This document shows positions 1 through 8,209 of a DNA stretch of 64,000 nucleotides, piece after piece; positions within the stretch are counted from its first letter, which is position 1; each line of letters starts with the position of its first letter. Source of the DNA: Bacillota bacterium (GTDB lineage Bacteria; Bacillota; Clostridia; Lachnospirales; Lachnospiraceae); contig JAEZLH010000026.1 in the NCBI GenBank assembly GCA_023435895.1, positions 1 to 64,000 on the forward strand. Direction: 5' to 3'. The position numbers and the translations under genes are program-made. Below the pieces are notes generated by a model. It saw nothing but the letters and a program-made list of their open reading frames with translations, searched no databases and was not told the origin of the DNA.

Positions 1-254
1 GTCGTTGTTGAATTTTTATTCTGGATGAGATTCAATTGATATTTTCTCTGTAAGTTTATCTTATGATAATTATAGATGATATATTTTATCATTCCTATCT
101 CTTAACTAAATGACATTGGTTCACTCCTAATCAAAGTTAATGATATGATTTATGAACACTAGCTATATATCTATTTGATTATTTGTTAAATTTGTATATA
201 TAAAACCGAACAAGACAAGTTATCTGTTAATTATAAAAATATTTAAAATATATC
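1..254. other. AT-rich non-coding stretch
   Basis: I see no gene, ribosome binding site or strong hairpin here. It is the upstream flank of the small peptide gene, and the gene it may belong to lies outside the window. Confidence 0.5.
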
Positions 255-306
255 TTGCAATTATCATTAAACTGATATATACTATGAATATAGTAATAAT
301 TACTAT
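255..306 (+). promoter_or_regulatory. Promoter and palindromic operator of the small Cys peptide gene
   Basis: A -35 box TTGCAA (255-260) and a -10 box TATACT (278-283) are 17 bp apart. Just downstream, at 290-306, lies ATAGTAAT-A-ATTACTAT, a perfect 8-bp palindrome with a one-base centre, placed where a bound repressor would block initiation. The elements are seen directly; the operator role is inferred from position. Confidence 0.5.
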
Positions 307-353
307 TACTGTTAACTTATACATAAATACATTAATTAAAAGGAGGAAATACC

Positions 354-473
354 ATGAACAATGACAACTTATTCAACGATTTTTTTAATGATGATTCGGA
401 TTATTGTATACCGGATGAGGCTGCATGCTCAGCGGAATTTCCTGGCGGTTGCATTATTTGCGATGAAGCTTAA
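354..473 (+). CDS. 39-residue acidic Cys-containing peptide, possible RiPP precursor or signal peptide
   Basis: The gene starts at ATG 354 behind a strong AGGAGG (342-347) and ends at TAA 471-473. The product is very acidic in its first half (FNDDSD), with four cysteines at 18, 25, 33 and 36 and a C-terminal core GGCIICDEA. It has no hydrophobic leader. It has its own promoter with a palindrome and is followed by a 12-bp hairpin at 575-612, so it looks like a monocistronic transcript. An acidic leader followed by a Cys-rich, Gly-containing tail is the layout of many ribosomally made modified peptides, and a GG sits at 31-32. No maturation enzyme or transporter is visible in the window, and upstream DNA is cut off. 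I do not recognise the family. Confidence 0.6.
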   Translation: MNNDNLFNDFFNDDSDYCIPDEAACSAEFPGGCIICDEA

Positions 474-574
474 TCCTATAATGATTTTGTCTTAATAGCA
501 AACAGCCGATAATAGACACTAATACAAGAAGTGGCTAAGGGAAATTTTAGTATCAAAAAAATATTGATACCTCT

Positions 575-612
575 CAAGGGCAGTATCCTAAAAAATTGGA
601 ATACTGCCCTTG
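575..612 (+). terminator. Hairpin downstream of the small peptide gene
   Basis: CAAGGGCAGTAT (575-586) pairs perfectly with ATACTGCCCTTG (601-612), and CC/GG next to the loop extends the stem. The T-rich stretch after it is interrupted, so it may be a terminator or a stabilising 3' end. It argues against the open frame that runs across it being a gene. Confidence 0.6.
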
Positions 613-741
613 ATTATATTCTAATTATTGTTTTCATTACTGATTTAGTTTCGAATGGACAAAAATATATTTTATTATATCGACTAGTAGAAACCTATAA
701 GCTTGTGAGTTCCAATTTATATTAGGGAGAGGGGGAAGCTT

Positions 742-2013
742 ATGTTAAGCAAATTGTGTTCTAGGGTTTCCAATATATTATCCATTGCGGTTCTCGTTCT
801 ATTATACATGACTAGCGTTTATAACTACCCTTTATTTTATATTCTTTCAGAGCTGTTTAACATATTTATCGCGCTGTCGGTTTTTATGATTATATGGAAC
901 TCTTATATTTATTTAAAAAATAATAGTTTAATTATCATAGGAATATCTTATCTTTTTATTGGTTTATTTTATTTGTTTCATGTTCTTCTTTATAAAGAGA
1001 CAATTAATTATGAATATGATGATATAGCAATTCGACTATGGATTGCCGGAAGATTTTTTGAAAGTATCATGTTTACGGTTGCATTTCTATCAGTTCGGTT
1101 CAAGCGAATAATAAATGTATATTATGTATTTGGTGTAAATCTAATTTTAGCATCACTGTTTGCAGCAGGGATAATATATGGGGAATTTAACAAGAGATTC
1201 GCAGTTTTTATGAACAGATTTAATATGGAATATATCATAAGCTTTTTACTGATCGTAGCATTAATTATTTTAATACGTAATAAAGGGATATTTGATCGTA
1301 TTATCTACATTTACCTTTTGGCAGCCGTAGTCAGTCAGGTATTTGGAGAATTGTTTTTTTTAAGGGATGTAAAGAATGGATATCCTGATATACTGGGTCA
1401 TTTCTGTAAGATGCTATCCTTCTATTTTATTTATAAAAGTATCATCGTAAAAGGGATACGCGAGCCTTTTGATACGATTTTTCGAGAAATGAAACTTATT
1501 GAAATCAAATTAGAGGAACAAAATCGTATATTAAAAAATCAGGCTATTATTGATGGATTAACCGGACTGGTAAATCATAGATATCTATATGAAGAATTGG
1601 ATAAAGTTGCAAATAAGTCTATCATATATGGTACAAAATTCGTTGTTTTACTTCTTGATATCGATTATTTCAAGAAAATAAACGATACCTACGGCCACAT
1701 TGTTGGCGATGTAATATTGAAGGAATTATCACAAATATTAAAAGTTCATGTTCGGATGAATGATATTGTAGGAAGATATGGAGGGGAAGAGTTTTTAATC
1801 ATCCTTTCAGATTGTGACGATACAAAAGGTTATCAGATTGCTGAAGAAATACGCCAATCGGTTGAAAATCATGAATTCTCTAATAATATCCGTTGTACGA
1901 TAAGTATTGGAGTTGAAGCATTTAAAGGCAACCCTGTCAGTGAGTTGATTGGTAATGCGGATAACAAATTATATATAGCCAAGAATAACGGTAGAAATAG
2001 AAGCGTTATGTAA
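742..2013 (+). CDS. Membrane-anchored diguanylate cyclase (MASE3-like sensor + GGDEF)
   Basis: This 423-residue protein has an N-terminal half of about seven or eight hydrophobic segments (roughly 10-235) resembling the MASE3 membrane sensor domain, then a short helix and a GGDEF domain from about 260 to 423. The active-site loop is RYGGEEF (around 345-351), an accepted active variant. An RMND sequence five residues upstream fits the RxxD inhibitory I-site, so product feedback is likely. It should make c-di-GMP from two GTP at the cytoplasmic membrane in response to an unknown signal. The start follows GGGAGAGGGGG with good spacing. It looks monocistronic, between the small peptide gene and ferritin. 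Confidence 0.9.
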   Translation: MLSKLCSRVSNILSIAVLVLLYMTSVYNYPLFYILSELFNIFIALSVFMIIWNSYIYLKNNSLIIIGISYLFIGLFYLFHVLLYKETINYEYDDIAIRLWIAGRFFESIMFTVAFLSVRFKRIINVYYVFGVNLILASLFAAGIIYGEFNKRFAVFMNRFNMEYIISFLLIVALIILIRNKGIFDRIIYIYLLAAVVSQVFGELFFLRDVKNGYPDILGHFCKMLSFYFIYKSIIVKGIREPFDTIFREMKLIEIKLEEQNRILKNQAIIDGLTGLVNHRYLYEELDKVANKSIIYGTKFVVLLLDIDYFKKINDTYGHIVGDVILKELSQILKVHVRMNDIVGRYGGEEFLIILSDCDDTKGYQIAEEIRQSVENHEFSNNIRCTISIGVEAFKGNPVSELIGNADNKLYIAKNNGRNRSVM

Positions 2014-2085
2014 GAAAATAAAAATTCAATCAAAGCATTAACTGACTCGAAAAAATAAATTACTAAATTAGGATAGAAATAAGTA

Positions 2086-2171
2086 GAATTCAAAAATCTC
2101 GTTTAAATTCAAAACGAATTCAAAAATTATTGGGTTTTTGGTTGAATAACTATATTCCCATAAGGTATAAT
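2086..2171 (+). promoter_or_regulatory. Ferritin promoter with three upstream AATTCAAAA repeats
   Basis: The -35 box TTGAAT (2142-2147) and -10 box TATAAT (2166-2171) are 18 bp apart. AATTCAAAA occurs three times just upstream (2087-2095, 2106-2114, 2117-2125), the outer two as GAATTCAAAAAT. The promoter would give a leader of roughly 88 nt before the ferritin start. Whether the repeats bind a regulator is not known. Confidence 0.55.
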
Positions 2172-2265
2172 TGTAACAGATATTATGGATTTAAATTTGA
2201 GCGATAAAACAGTAGCTGTATTTCACTCAAATCATTATAAATTTAATGGCAAAAGGAGGATAATT

Positions 2266-2778
2266 ATGTTAAACAAAGAAGTAGTTAAACTGTTAAATGA
2301 CCAAATTAATAAGGAGTTTTTCTCCGCGTATCTTTATCTCGATATTGCAAATTATTTTGCAGATCAGACCTTAGAGGGTTTTGAAAATTGGTTTTTTATT
2401 CAAACGCAAGAAGAAAGAGATCATGCATTGTTATTTCGCAAATATTTGCTGAATAATGGTGAAAGTGTTAATTTTGCTTCCATTGAAGCACCAAACCATA
2501 AATATGAGAATTTTCGCGATGCACTCGTAGCATCGTATGAACATGAACAATTTATCACCGCATCCATTAATGCAATCTATGAAGAAGCGCATAAGGATAG
2601 AGATTTTCGCACGATGCAGTTCTTAGATTGGTTCATCAAAGAACAGGGTGAAGAAGAGAAAAACGCCGAAGATAACATCAAAAAGTTTGATTTATTCGCC
2701 AATGATTCAAAGGGTCTTTATATGTTAGACAGTGAGATGAAAGCAAGAATTTATGCAGCCCCATCACTGGTCATTTAA
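2266..2778 (+). CDS. ftnA: Non-haem ferritin (iron storage)
   Basis: The 170-residue product matches the bacterial FtnA family over its length. Ferroxidase ligands fall at the positions known from E. coli FtnA: E17, E50, H53, E94, Q127 and E130. It should assemble into a 24-subunit shell, oxidise Fe(II) and store it in the cytosol, also limiting peroxide damage in an anaerobe. I placed the start at ATG 2266, behind AAAAGGAGGA (2251-2260). The frame is open further upstream, but that extension has no ribosome site and does not fit the family. It stands alone with its own promoter and a terminator just after. Confidence 0.93.
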   Translation: MLNKEVVKLLNDQINKEFFSAYLYLDIANYFADQTLEGFENWFFIQTQEERDHALLFRKYLLNNGESVNFASIEAPNHKYENFRDALVASYEHEQFITASINAIYEEAHKDRDFRTMQFLDWFIKEQGEEEKNAEDNIKKFDLFANDSKGLYMLDSEMKARIYAAPSLVI

Positions 2779-2819
2779 AGTATCCAGTTACGAACATAAT
2801 AATAAGAATACTTATTTCT

Positions 2820-2849
2820 GCGGTTATACCATGGTATAGCCGCTTTTTT
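2820..2849 (+). terminator. Intrinsic terminator after ferritin
   Basis: GCGGTTATAC and GTATAGCCGC form a 10-bp stem (one G-T pair) with loop CATG, followed directly by TTTTTTA. Confidence 0.85.
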
Positions 2850-2948
2850 ATTGTTGGAATTGAATTTCCAAAATAAAACATGGTAATTATAACCTCTTCT
2901 GTGATATAATACATAAAGAACTCGAAATATGTCATTTAGGAGAGAGTT

Positions 2949-5555
2949 ATGAGGGGAATTCATAATTATTATACGAAATTATTTATATTTATTTTAATTA
3001 CGGTCATTAGTTCCAGTTGTCTGATATCAGGGGTAGCGATTTTTCGTAATGTTAATACCATACATACAATGACAGAACAAAAACTCTTATCCAGTGTAAA
3101 ACAAAAGGATAAGATATATGAGGGAATGATTAGCAGCCTTCATCAGCTGTCAAAAACAATTGGTAATGATGTTGAGATTAGAGATTATTTTAAAGAATTA
3201 AGAGCTGGAACAAAGGATGAAGCCTTTTACCAAAGCTTAAAATCCGATTTGGAAAATGAAATGAGTAATTATTCCGGTTTATTAGAGAATGCGTTTTTTT
3301 CCTTCGATGGTAAGTGTTTTATAGATGGTTTGGGGGGATCTTCGGTTGGTTATAATTTTGAAAGTGATCAATCAGAATGGTATGTTACGGTAAACTCTTT
3401 GAAGAAACCATATCTTGGGAAAATAAAACGTTCACCAATTACTGGGATGCCAGTTCTGGTATCTGCTTTTCCGATTTTGGATGATGAGAATCAAATACTA
3501 GCAATTTTTGCATTATCTATTAATTTAAATGGTTTCTCCAGCAATATCATTACAAATTATGATGATATGGATGAGAATACAATTGTTATTGATGAAACAG
3601 GAACAGTCGTTGCCGCTAATGACACGAAAATGATTTATAACTATAACATTAAAACTTCCATACCGGAGTTATTTCATTATATCGATCATCATACAGACGG
3701 AATTACCTATTATGAAAGAAACGGTGAAAACTATATTGCGGCATTTGAACGATCTGAAGTAGGAGGAATTATTATAGAGTCCATACCAGTCAGCAGCTAT
3801 GTCAATCCTATTATCCTTTCGGTAGTTTTTTCAATTATAGTGTTATTGATCATTCTAGGAGTAGTTGCTTTTATTACATATTTTCTTGCAAGGAGTTTTA
3901 CGAAACCCATTCATATTTTAGTGAATGAATTGAATGATATGGCTGACGGTAACTATGAAAAGGAGATTCCAGAATATTTATTAAATAGAAGGGATGAATT
4001 TTCGAAACTTGGGACTTCCTTATCCGAGATGAAATATCAGACGAATCAATTAATTATGAAATTGAATCTTGCTAATGAGGAGACCGAAGCTTCCTTAGAA
4101 GAGGTAATTGCAACAGAAGAAGAGTTAAAAAAACAGAATGACCTTCTAACCATAAGAGATAAACAATTAACGAAAAGCTACGAATACAATCAGGCGATTA
4201 TCAATGTTCTTCCTGACGTTATATATATCATAAATCGAGAGGGTATTATTACGGACTTTATTGAACGACCAGAAATTTATTCCTATATGTCGAAGGAGAA
4301 ATTCATTAATAAACATATCAAGGAAATCGTTGATCCCAATATTGCATCAATGATCTCTGACAAAATTGAAGAAGCATTTGAAAGCGGTGTGATTCAAAGC
4401 TTTGAACATGAATTTATACGCGGAGCTGATAGGGAAATCTTTGAATTTCGAATCGTTAAATGCCTAGATGATCGGGTAATAGCTATTGCAAGGAATGTAA
4501 CAAATCAACGCAAATATCAAACACAAATTGAGTATCTGAGCTATCATGATCATTTGACCGGTCTTTATAATCGCAGATCCTTCGTAAAAGAATTACAGTC
4601 ATTGGATCAGGAAGAGAGTCTTCCTCTATGCATTATTATATCCGATGTGAATGGTCTAAAACTAGTGAATGATTCCTTTGGTCATGTTGCTGGGGATTTA
4701 CTTCTCACTAAATTTGCTAAAGTGTTAACGGAGGTATATACAGAGGAAAATAGAATTTTCCGAATTGGAGGGGATGAGTTCGTAATTATCCTGCCAAATA
4801 CTTTTCCTGAACAGGCAGAAGAACTTGTAGAGAGGCTGAATGATGGTTGTTCCAAGGAGGAAGTGAACGGCATTACACTTTCGGTATCCTTCGGATGGGA
4901 AATCAAAAATCTAATTGATAAAGATATTAACGGTGTATTAAAAAATGCGGAAGATATGATGTATAAGAAGAAGCTTTTTGAAGGACCGAGTATGCGGGGC
5001 AGGACAATTGATATTATTATCAAAACGCTTCATGAGAAAAACAGCAGAGAAGAACAACATTCCCACCGTGTTGCGGAGTTATGTGAAAAACTTTCAGTTT
5101 CACTTAATATGTTGGAGCATGAACGTAAAGAAATTCGCAATGCAGGCTTATTACATGATATAGGAAAAATCGCTATCCAAGAACATATTTTGAATAAACC
5201 AGGTAAGTTAACTAACGAAGAATTTGACGAGATTAAGCAACACCCTGAAATCGGATATCGCATTATATGTTCCTCCAATGATATGCTTGATATTGCAGAA
5301 TATATCTTATCCCATCATGAGAGGTGGGATGGCAAAGGATATCCAAGAGGTTTAAAAGGAGAAGAGATACCGCTTCAGTCCAGAATGATTGCTATTGCAG
5401 ATACCTTTGATGCAATGACCAGTGTAAGAAGTTATCGCTTACCTGTTGCGGAAGAAGAAGCTGCAAAGGAAATTATTAAAAACGCCGGTACTCAGTTTGA
5501 TCCTGACTTGGCAAGATTATTTGTTAGAGAGGTTCTGGGTTATCAAGATTTATAA
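2949..5555 (+). CDS. Cache-HAMP-PAS-GGDEF-HD-GYP transmembrane c-di-GMP protein
   Basis: This 868-residue protein has a transmembrane helix (about 8-30), an extracellular Cache-type sensor (about 35-280), a second transmembrane helix (about 286-312), a HAMP segment, a coiled coil, a PAS domain (about 410-515), a GGDEF domain with an intact GGDEF loop (607-611) and a C-terminal HD-GYP domain. The HD-GYP part keeps HDIGK (around 735-739) and HHERWDGKGYP (around 789-799), the metal ligands and signature for c-di-GMP hydrolysis. Both catalytic sites therefore look usable. The position of the RxxD I-site holds TEEN, so feedback inhibition of the cyclase is probably lost. The start is at ATG 2949 after AGGAGAG. 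Confidence 0.92.
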   Translation: MRGIHNYYTKLFIFILITVISSSCLISGVAIFRNVNTIHTMTEQKLLSSVKQKDKIYEGMISSLHQLSKTIGNDVEIRDYFKELRAGTKDEAFYQSLKSDLENEMSNYSGLLENAFFSFDGKCFIDGLGGSSVGYNFESDQSEWYVTVNSLKKPYLGKIKRSPITGMPVLVSAFPILDDENQILAIFALSINLNGFSSNIITNYDDMDENTIVIDETGTVVAANDTKMIYNYNIKTSIPELFHYIDHHTDGITYYERNGENYIAAFERSEVGGIIIESIPVSSYVNPIILSVVFSIIVLLIILGVVAFITYFLARSFTKPIHILVNELNDMADGNYEKEIPEYLLNRRDEFSKLGTSLSEMKYQTNQLIMKLNLANEETEASLEEVIATEEELKKQNDLLTIRDKQLTKSYEYNQAIINVLPDVIYIINREGIITDFIERPEIYSYMSKEKFINKHIKEIVDPNIASMISDKIEEAFESGVIQSFEHEFIRGADREIFEFRIVKCLDDRVIAIARNVTNQRKYQTQIEYLSYHDHLTGLYNRRSFVKELQSLDQEESLPLCIIISDVNGLKLVNDSFGHVAGDLLLTKFAKVLTEVYTEENRIFRIGGDEFVIILPNTFPEQAEELVERLNDGCSKEEVNGITLSVSFGWEIKNLIDKDINGVLKNAEDMMYKKKLFEGPSMRGRTIDIIIKTLHEKNSREEQHSHRVAELCEKLSVSLNMLEHERKEIRNAGLLHDIGKIAIQEHILNKPGKLTNEEFDEIKQHPEIGYRIICSSNDMLDIAEYILSHHERWDGKGYPRGLKGEEIPLQSRMIAIADTFDAMTSVRSYRLPVAEEEAAKEIIKNAGTQFDPDLARLFVREVLGYQDL

Positions 5556-5569
5556 TACGTATCCATATA

Positions 5570-5628
5570 AAGAAGTGTAATCAAATAACTCATTCGGAAG
5601 AAGAGTTCATTTTGGGACACTTCTTTTA
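5570..5628 (+). terminator. Terminator after the GGDEF/HD-GYP gene
   Basis: AAGAAGTGT (5570-5578) pairs with ACACTTCTT (5617-5625). An inner AACTC/GAGTT helix shortens the loop, and a short T run follows. Confidence 0.65.
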
Positions 5629-5630
5629 CA

Positions 5631-5654
5631 TTGTGTGCCATGTCTGGCACACAA
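5631..5654. repeat. Perfect 10-bp inverted repeat
   Basis: TTGTGTGCCA and TGGCACACAA flank the 4-base loop TGTC. It lies between the terminator and the intron relic and has no T run. It could be part of degenerate intron RNA or an independent element. Confidence 0.5.
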
Positions 5655-5723
5655 ATAAAGGACGGAGCTGGATTGCTCAATCCTTTAAATTATTATCAAA
5701 GAAATGTTGGAATATAAATTGTA

Positions 5724-5798
5724 GAGCCGTGTACGAGACCCGTACGTACGGTTCAATGAGAGGGGAATAATTATTAGCAATTATTTCCTTACTCTATT
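5724..5798 (+). mobile_element. Group II intron relic: domains V and VI only
   Basis: The segment 5724-5754 has the layout of group II intron domain V: GAGCCGT pairs with ACGGTTC, with the catalytic AGC triad at 5725-5727, a two-base GT bulge on the 3' strand (5746-5747), and an inner GTACG/CGTAC helix. It is followed by a domain VI-like hairpin (5758-5794) in which GAG pairs with CTC and GGGAATAATT with AATTATTTCC, leaving an unpaired A at 5791 at the branch-point position. Only about 170 bases separate it from the previous gene, so domains I-IV and any reverse transcriptase are gone. Domain V is 31 nt against the usual 34, suggesting decay. The rest of 5655-5878 holds only short hairpins. 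Confidence 0.7.
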
Positions 5799-5878
5799 CA
5801 AATGTTTGAGAACCTAAATAAATGGTTTGATAGTTCTCCAATATTTGGTATACTTATGTCTTAAGAAGGAGGAGAATA

Positions 5879-6862
5879 ATGAAACATATCAACTTTATCG
5901 AAGAAGAAAATTATTATGATACTATGATTAATCTGGTTCGCCCCCAGCTGGAACATTCAAAAGTCTCCGGATTATTTAAAAGCTTTGACGAAAAAGAGAT
6001 TTATTATGAATATTATGAATGTCAGAACGAAAAAGGAGCCATTGTGATTTCACATGGATTTTGTGAATTTTCCGTAAAATTTGAAGAAGTTATTTATTAT
6101 TTTCATCAAATAGGCTATGGAGTATATATCCTGGATCATCGAGGTCATGGATATTCTTATCGTGAAACCAAGGACCTCAGTATGGTTCATATCCGTTCTT
6201 ATGATGAATATGTGGACGATTTACATTGTTTTATAAAACATTTTGTGATACAACCTGGAAAACACCGATTTATGGTATTATATGGACATTCCATGGGGGG
6301 TGCCATTGCTGCATTATATCTGGAACGTTATACCAATATTTTTGATTGTGCTATTTTAAGCTCCCCCATGCTTCAAATGAATTTCGGGAAGCTTCCGGCT
6401 GGTTTTGCAAGATTAATCTTATCCATCATGAAATCTCTACGTTCAGAAAAGGTATATGCCATCGGTCAGGGTACCTTTGATTCTATACCGCTCTTTGAAT
6501 CCAGCAGTTGTCTTTCCAAAGAGCGTTATGATTATATTTTTTCTAAACGCATGGAGAATGAACGATATCAAACCTATGGAGCCTCCTGCGGATGGGCTAT
6601 AGAAAGCTTAAAGGCGATTAATAAATTGCAAAAGAATGCAAAAGTTGTTAAAACACCGTTATTATTATTCCAAGCAGGGAAGGATAGTACCGTAAAGGCA
6701 GGGGGACAAAGAAGATTCACAAAGAAGACGAAGAATACACTTCTTGTTAAAATTCCTGGTTCAAAACATGAAATATATAATGCAAGTACGGATATTTTAA
6801 GCAAATATTTTGAGCAAATTTTTAGTTTCATGGAACATAACCGAAATACAAAATATATGTAA
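5879..6862 (+). CDS. Alpha/beta hydrolase, lysophospholipase / monoacylglycerol lipase-like
   Basis: The 327-residue protein belongs to the Hydrolase_4 (serine aminopeptidase S33 / lysophospholipase L2-like) group. The nucleophile elbow GHSMGG is at about 136-141. A catalytic Asp follows in the motif AGKDS (about 269) and a His in GSKHEIYN (about 296), so the triad is complete. An HRGHG oxyanion-side motif lies near 88. It has no signal peptide, so a cytosolic esterase acting on lysophospholipids or monoacylglycerols is likely; the substrate is not readable. The start follows AAGGAGGAGAAT. Confidence 0.85.
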   Translation: MKHINFIEEENYYDTMINLVRPQLEHSKVSGLFKSFDEKEIYYEYYECQNEKGAIVISHGFCEFSVKFEEVIYYFHQIGYGVYILDHRGHGYSYRETKDLSMVHIRSYDEYVDDLHCFIKHFVIQPGKHRFMVLYGHSMGGAIAALYLERYTNIFDCAILSSPMLQMNFGKLPAGFARLILSIMKSLRSEKVYAIGQGTFDSIPLFESSSCLSKERYDYIFSKRMENERYQTYGASCGWAIESLKAINKLQKNAKVVKTPLLLFQAGKDSTVKAGGQRRFTKKTKNTLLVKIPGSKHEIYNASTDILSKYFEQIFSFMEHNRNTKYM

Positions 6863-6896
6863 AATGCATAAATATTCCGTGGAATTTACATATATT

Positions 6897-6927
6897 TTGC
6901 TTGTTTTATCAAATTTTGTGTTATAAT
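6897..6927 (+). promoter_or_regulatory. Probable promoter of the UMF1 transporter gene
   Basis: A consensus TATAAT lies at 6922-6927. The upstream sequence TTGCTTGTTT offers -35 boxes at 15 to 19 bp spacing, so the exact -35 is uncertain. Confidence 0.45.
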
Positions 6928-6957
6928 AAAAGCAATTTAACTAAGGGGGTTCCATTA

Positions 6958-8190
6958 ATGAAGCTGACCAGAGAAGAGAAATCATGGATTATGTACGATT
7001 GCGGTAATTCTGCATATTCTATGGCAGTAACAACGGCATTATTACCGATTATATTTGGCATGTTTGACAATGTTAAGAGTAGTATGGATCTGGGATATTT
7101 TAATTCCATCGCAAGTATCCTAATTGCATTTTTAAGCCCGATATTAGGAACAATTGCGGATTATAAGGATAAGAAAAAAAGATTTTTTATGTTCTTTGCA
7201 TTTCTTGGTATTTTCGCTACGGCAGCTTTAGCACTCATTCCTCCTTCTAGCGGGCAATGGCAGCTTTTGATTTTATTTTTTATCTTGTCGGCGGTAGGAT
7301 TTACCGGCTCCTGTATATTTTATGATTCTTTTCTTGTGGATGTTGCAAGCGATGAACGAATGGACAAGGTATCTTCCAGTGGATTTGCATTTGGATATAT
7401 TGCAAGCGTAATACCCTTTGGTATTAGTTTAGCATTAATCTTCTTTATGGGGATGGATAAAGCAATCGGATATCAATTGGGATTTATTATCACAGCACTT
7501 TGGTGGGGACTTTTCACCATTCCTCTGCTTCGGGATGTTCGTCAAAAATTTTATTTAGAACCGGAACCAAATCCGGTAGGTAAAAGCTTTAAACGCCTAT
7601 TTGAAACCTTAAATAACATTCGACACTATAAATACGTTTTTGTTTTCTTACTTGCATATTTCTTCTATATTGATGGTGTGGACACAATCATTAAAATGGT
7701 GGTTCCTTATGCCACCTCTATTTTAGGTGGCGAGTCTTTAGATACCTTTACGTTACTTGGAATTCTACTGATTATACAGATTATTGCCTTTCCTTGTGCG
7801 ATCCTTTATGGGAATTTAGCAAAGAAATACTCTGCAAGAACTATGATTAGTATTGGAATGTTTACTTACATTGTTTCCTGTATTGCAGCTTTTTATATTT
7901 CTACCGTATGGCATATCTTTATATTAGGAGCAATGATTGGATCAGCACAGGGCGGTATTCAGGCATTAAGCCGTTCGTATTTTGCTAAAATTATCCCAAA
8001 AGAGAAGTCCAACGAATTCTTTGGATTTTATAATATCTTTGGTAAGTTTTCAGCTATCATCGGTCCCACATTAATGGCACTGACAACCACCTTGACGAAA
8101 AATGCAAGGTATAGTATTTTATCGATTATTCCACTTTTTATTATTGGTTTTTGCATTTTCTTAGCATTGCCAAAAGAGAAAACAAATTAA
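6958..8190 (+). CDS. UMF1-family MFS transporter (Atg22-like)
   Basis: The 410-residue protein has about twelve hydrophobic segments and the N-terminal SWIMYDCGNSAYS typical of the UMF1 (unknown major facilitator 1, Atg22-like) family. Members are inner-membrane permeases; related eukaryotic Atg22 exports amino acids from the vacuole, but bacterial substrates are mostly unknown. I chose ATG 6958, seven or more bases behind AAGGGGGT, over a TTG at 6901 that lies in the promoter. The following phosphodiesterase gene begins 19 bases after its stop, so the two are probably cotranscribed. Confidence 0.85.
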   Translation: MKLTREEKSWIMYDCGNSAYSMAVTTALLPIIFGMFDNVKSSMDLGYFNSIASILIAFLSPILGTIADYKDKKKRFFMFFAFLGIFATAALALIPPSSGQWQLLILFFILSAVGFTGSCIFYDSFLVDVASDERMDKVSSSGFAFGYIASVIPFGISLALIFFMGMDKAIGYQLGFIITALWWGLFTIPLLRDVRQKFYLEPEPNPVGKSFKRLFETLNNIRHYKYVFVFLLAYFFYIDGVDTIIKMVVPYATSILGGESLDTFTLLGILLIIQIIAFPCAILYGNLAKKYSARTMISIGMFTYIVSCIAAFYISTVWHIFILGAMIGSAQGGIQALSRSYFAKIIPKEKSNEFFGFYNIFGKFSAIIGPTLMALTTTLTKNARYSILSIIPLFIIGFCIFLALPKEKTN

Positions 8191-8209
8191 TTGACGAAAG
8201 GGTGATGAC

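Noticed and set aside
531..725. 64-codon open frame starting at GTG 531
   Set aside because: It has no ribosome site, runs through the 12-bp hairpin at 575-612, has no recognisable features and looks like chance reading of AT-rich DNA.
2185..2265. N-terminal extension of ferritin
   Set aside because: The frame is open but lies just after the promoter, has no ribosome site, and the ferritin ligand numbering fits a start at 2266.
5631..5654. Transposon end or attachment site
   Set aside because: It is a local hairpin with no transposase, target duplication or second copy seen in the window.
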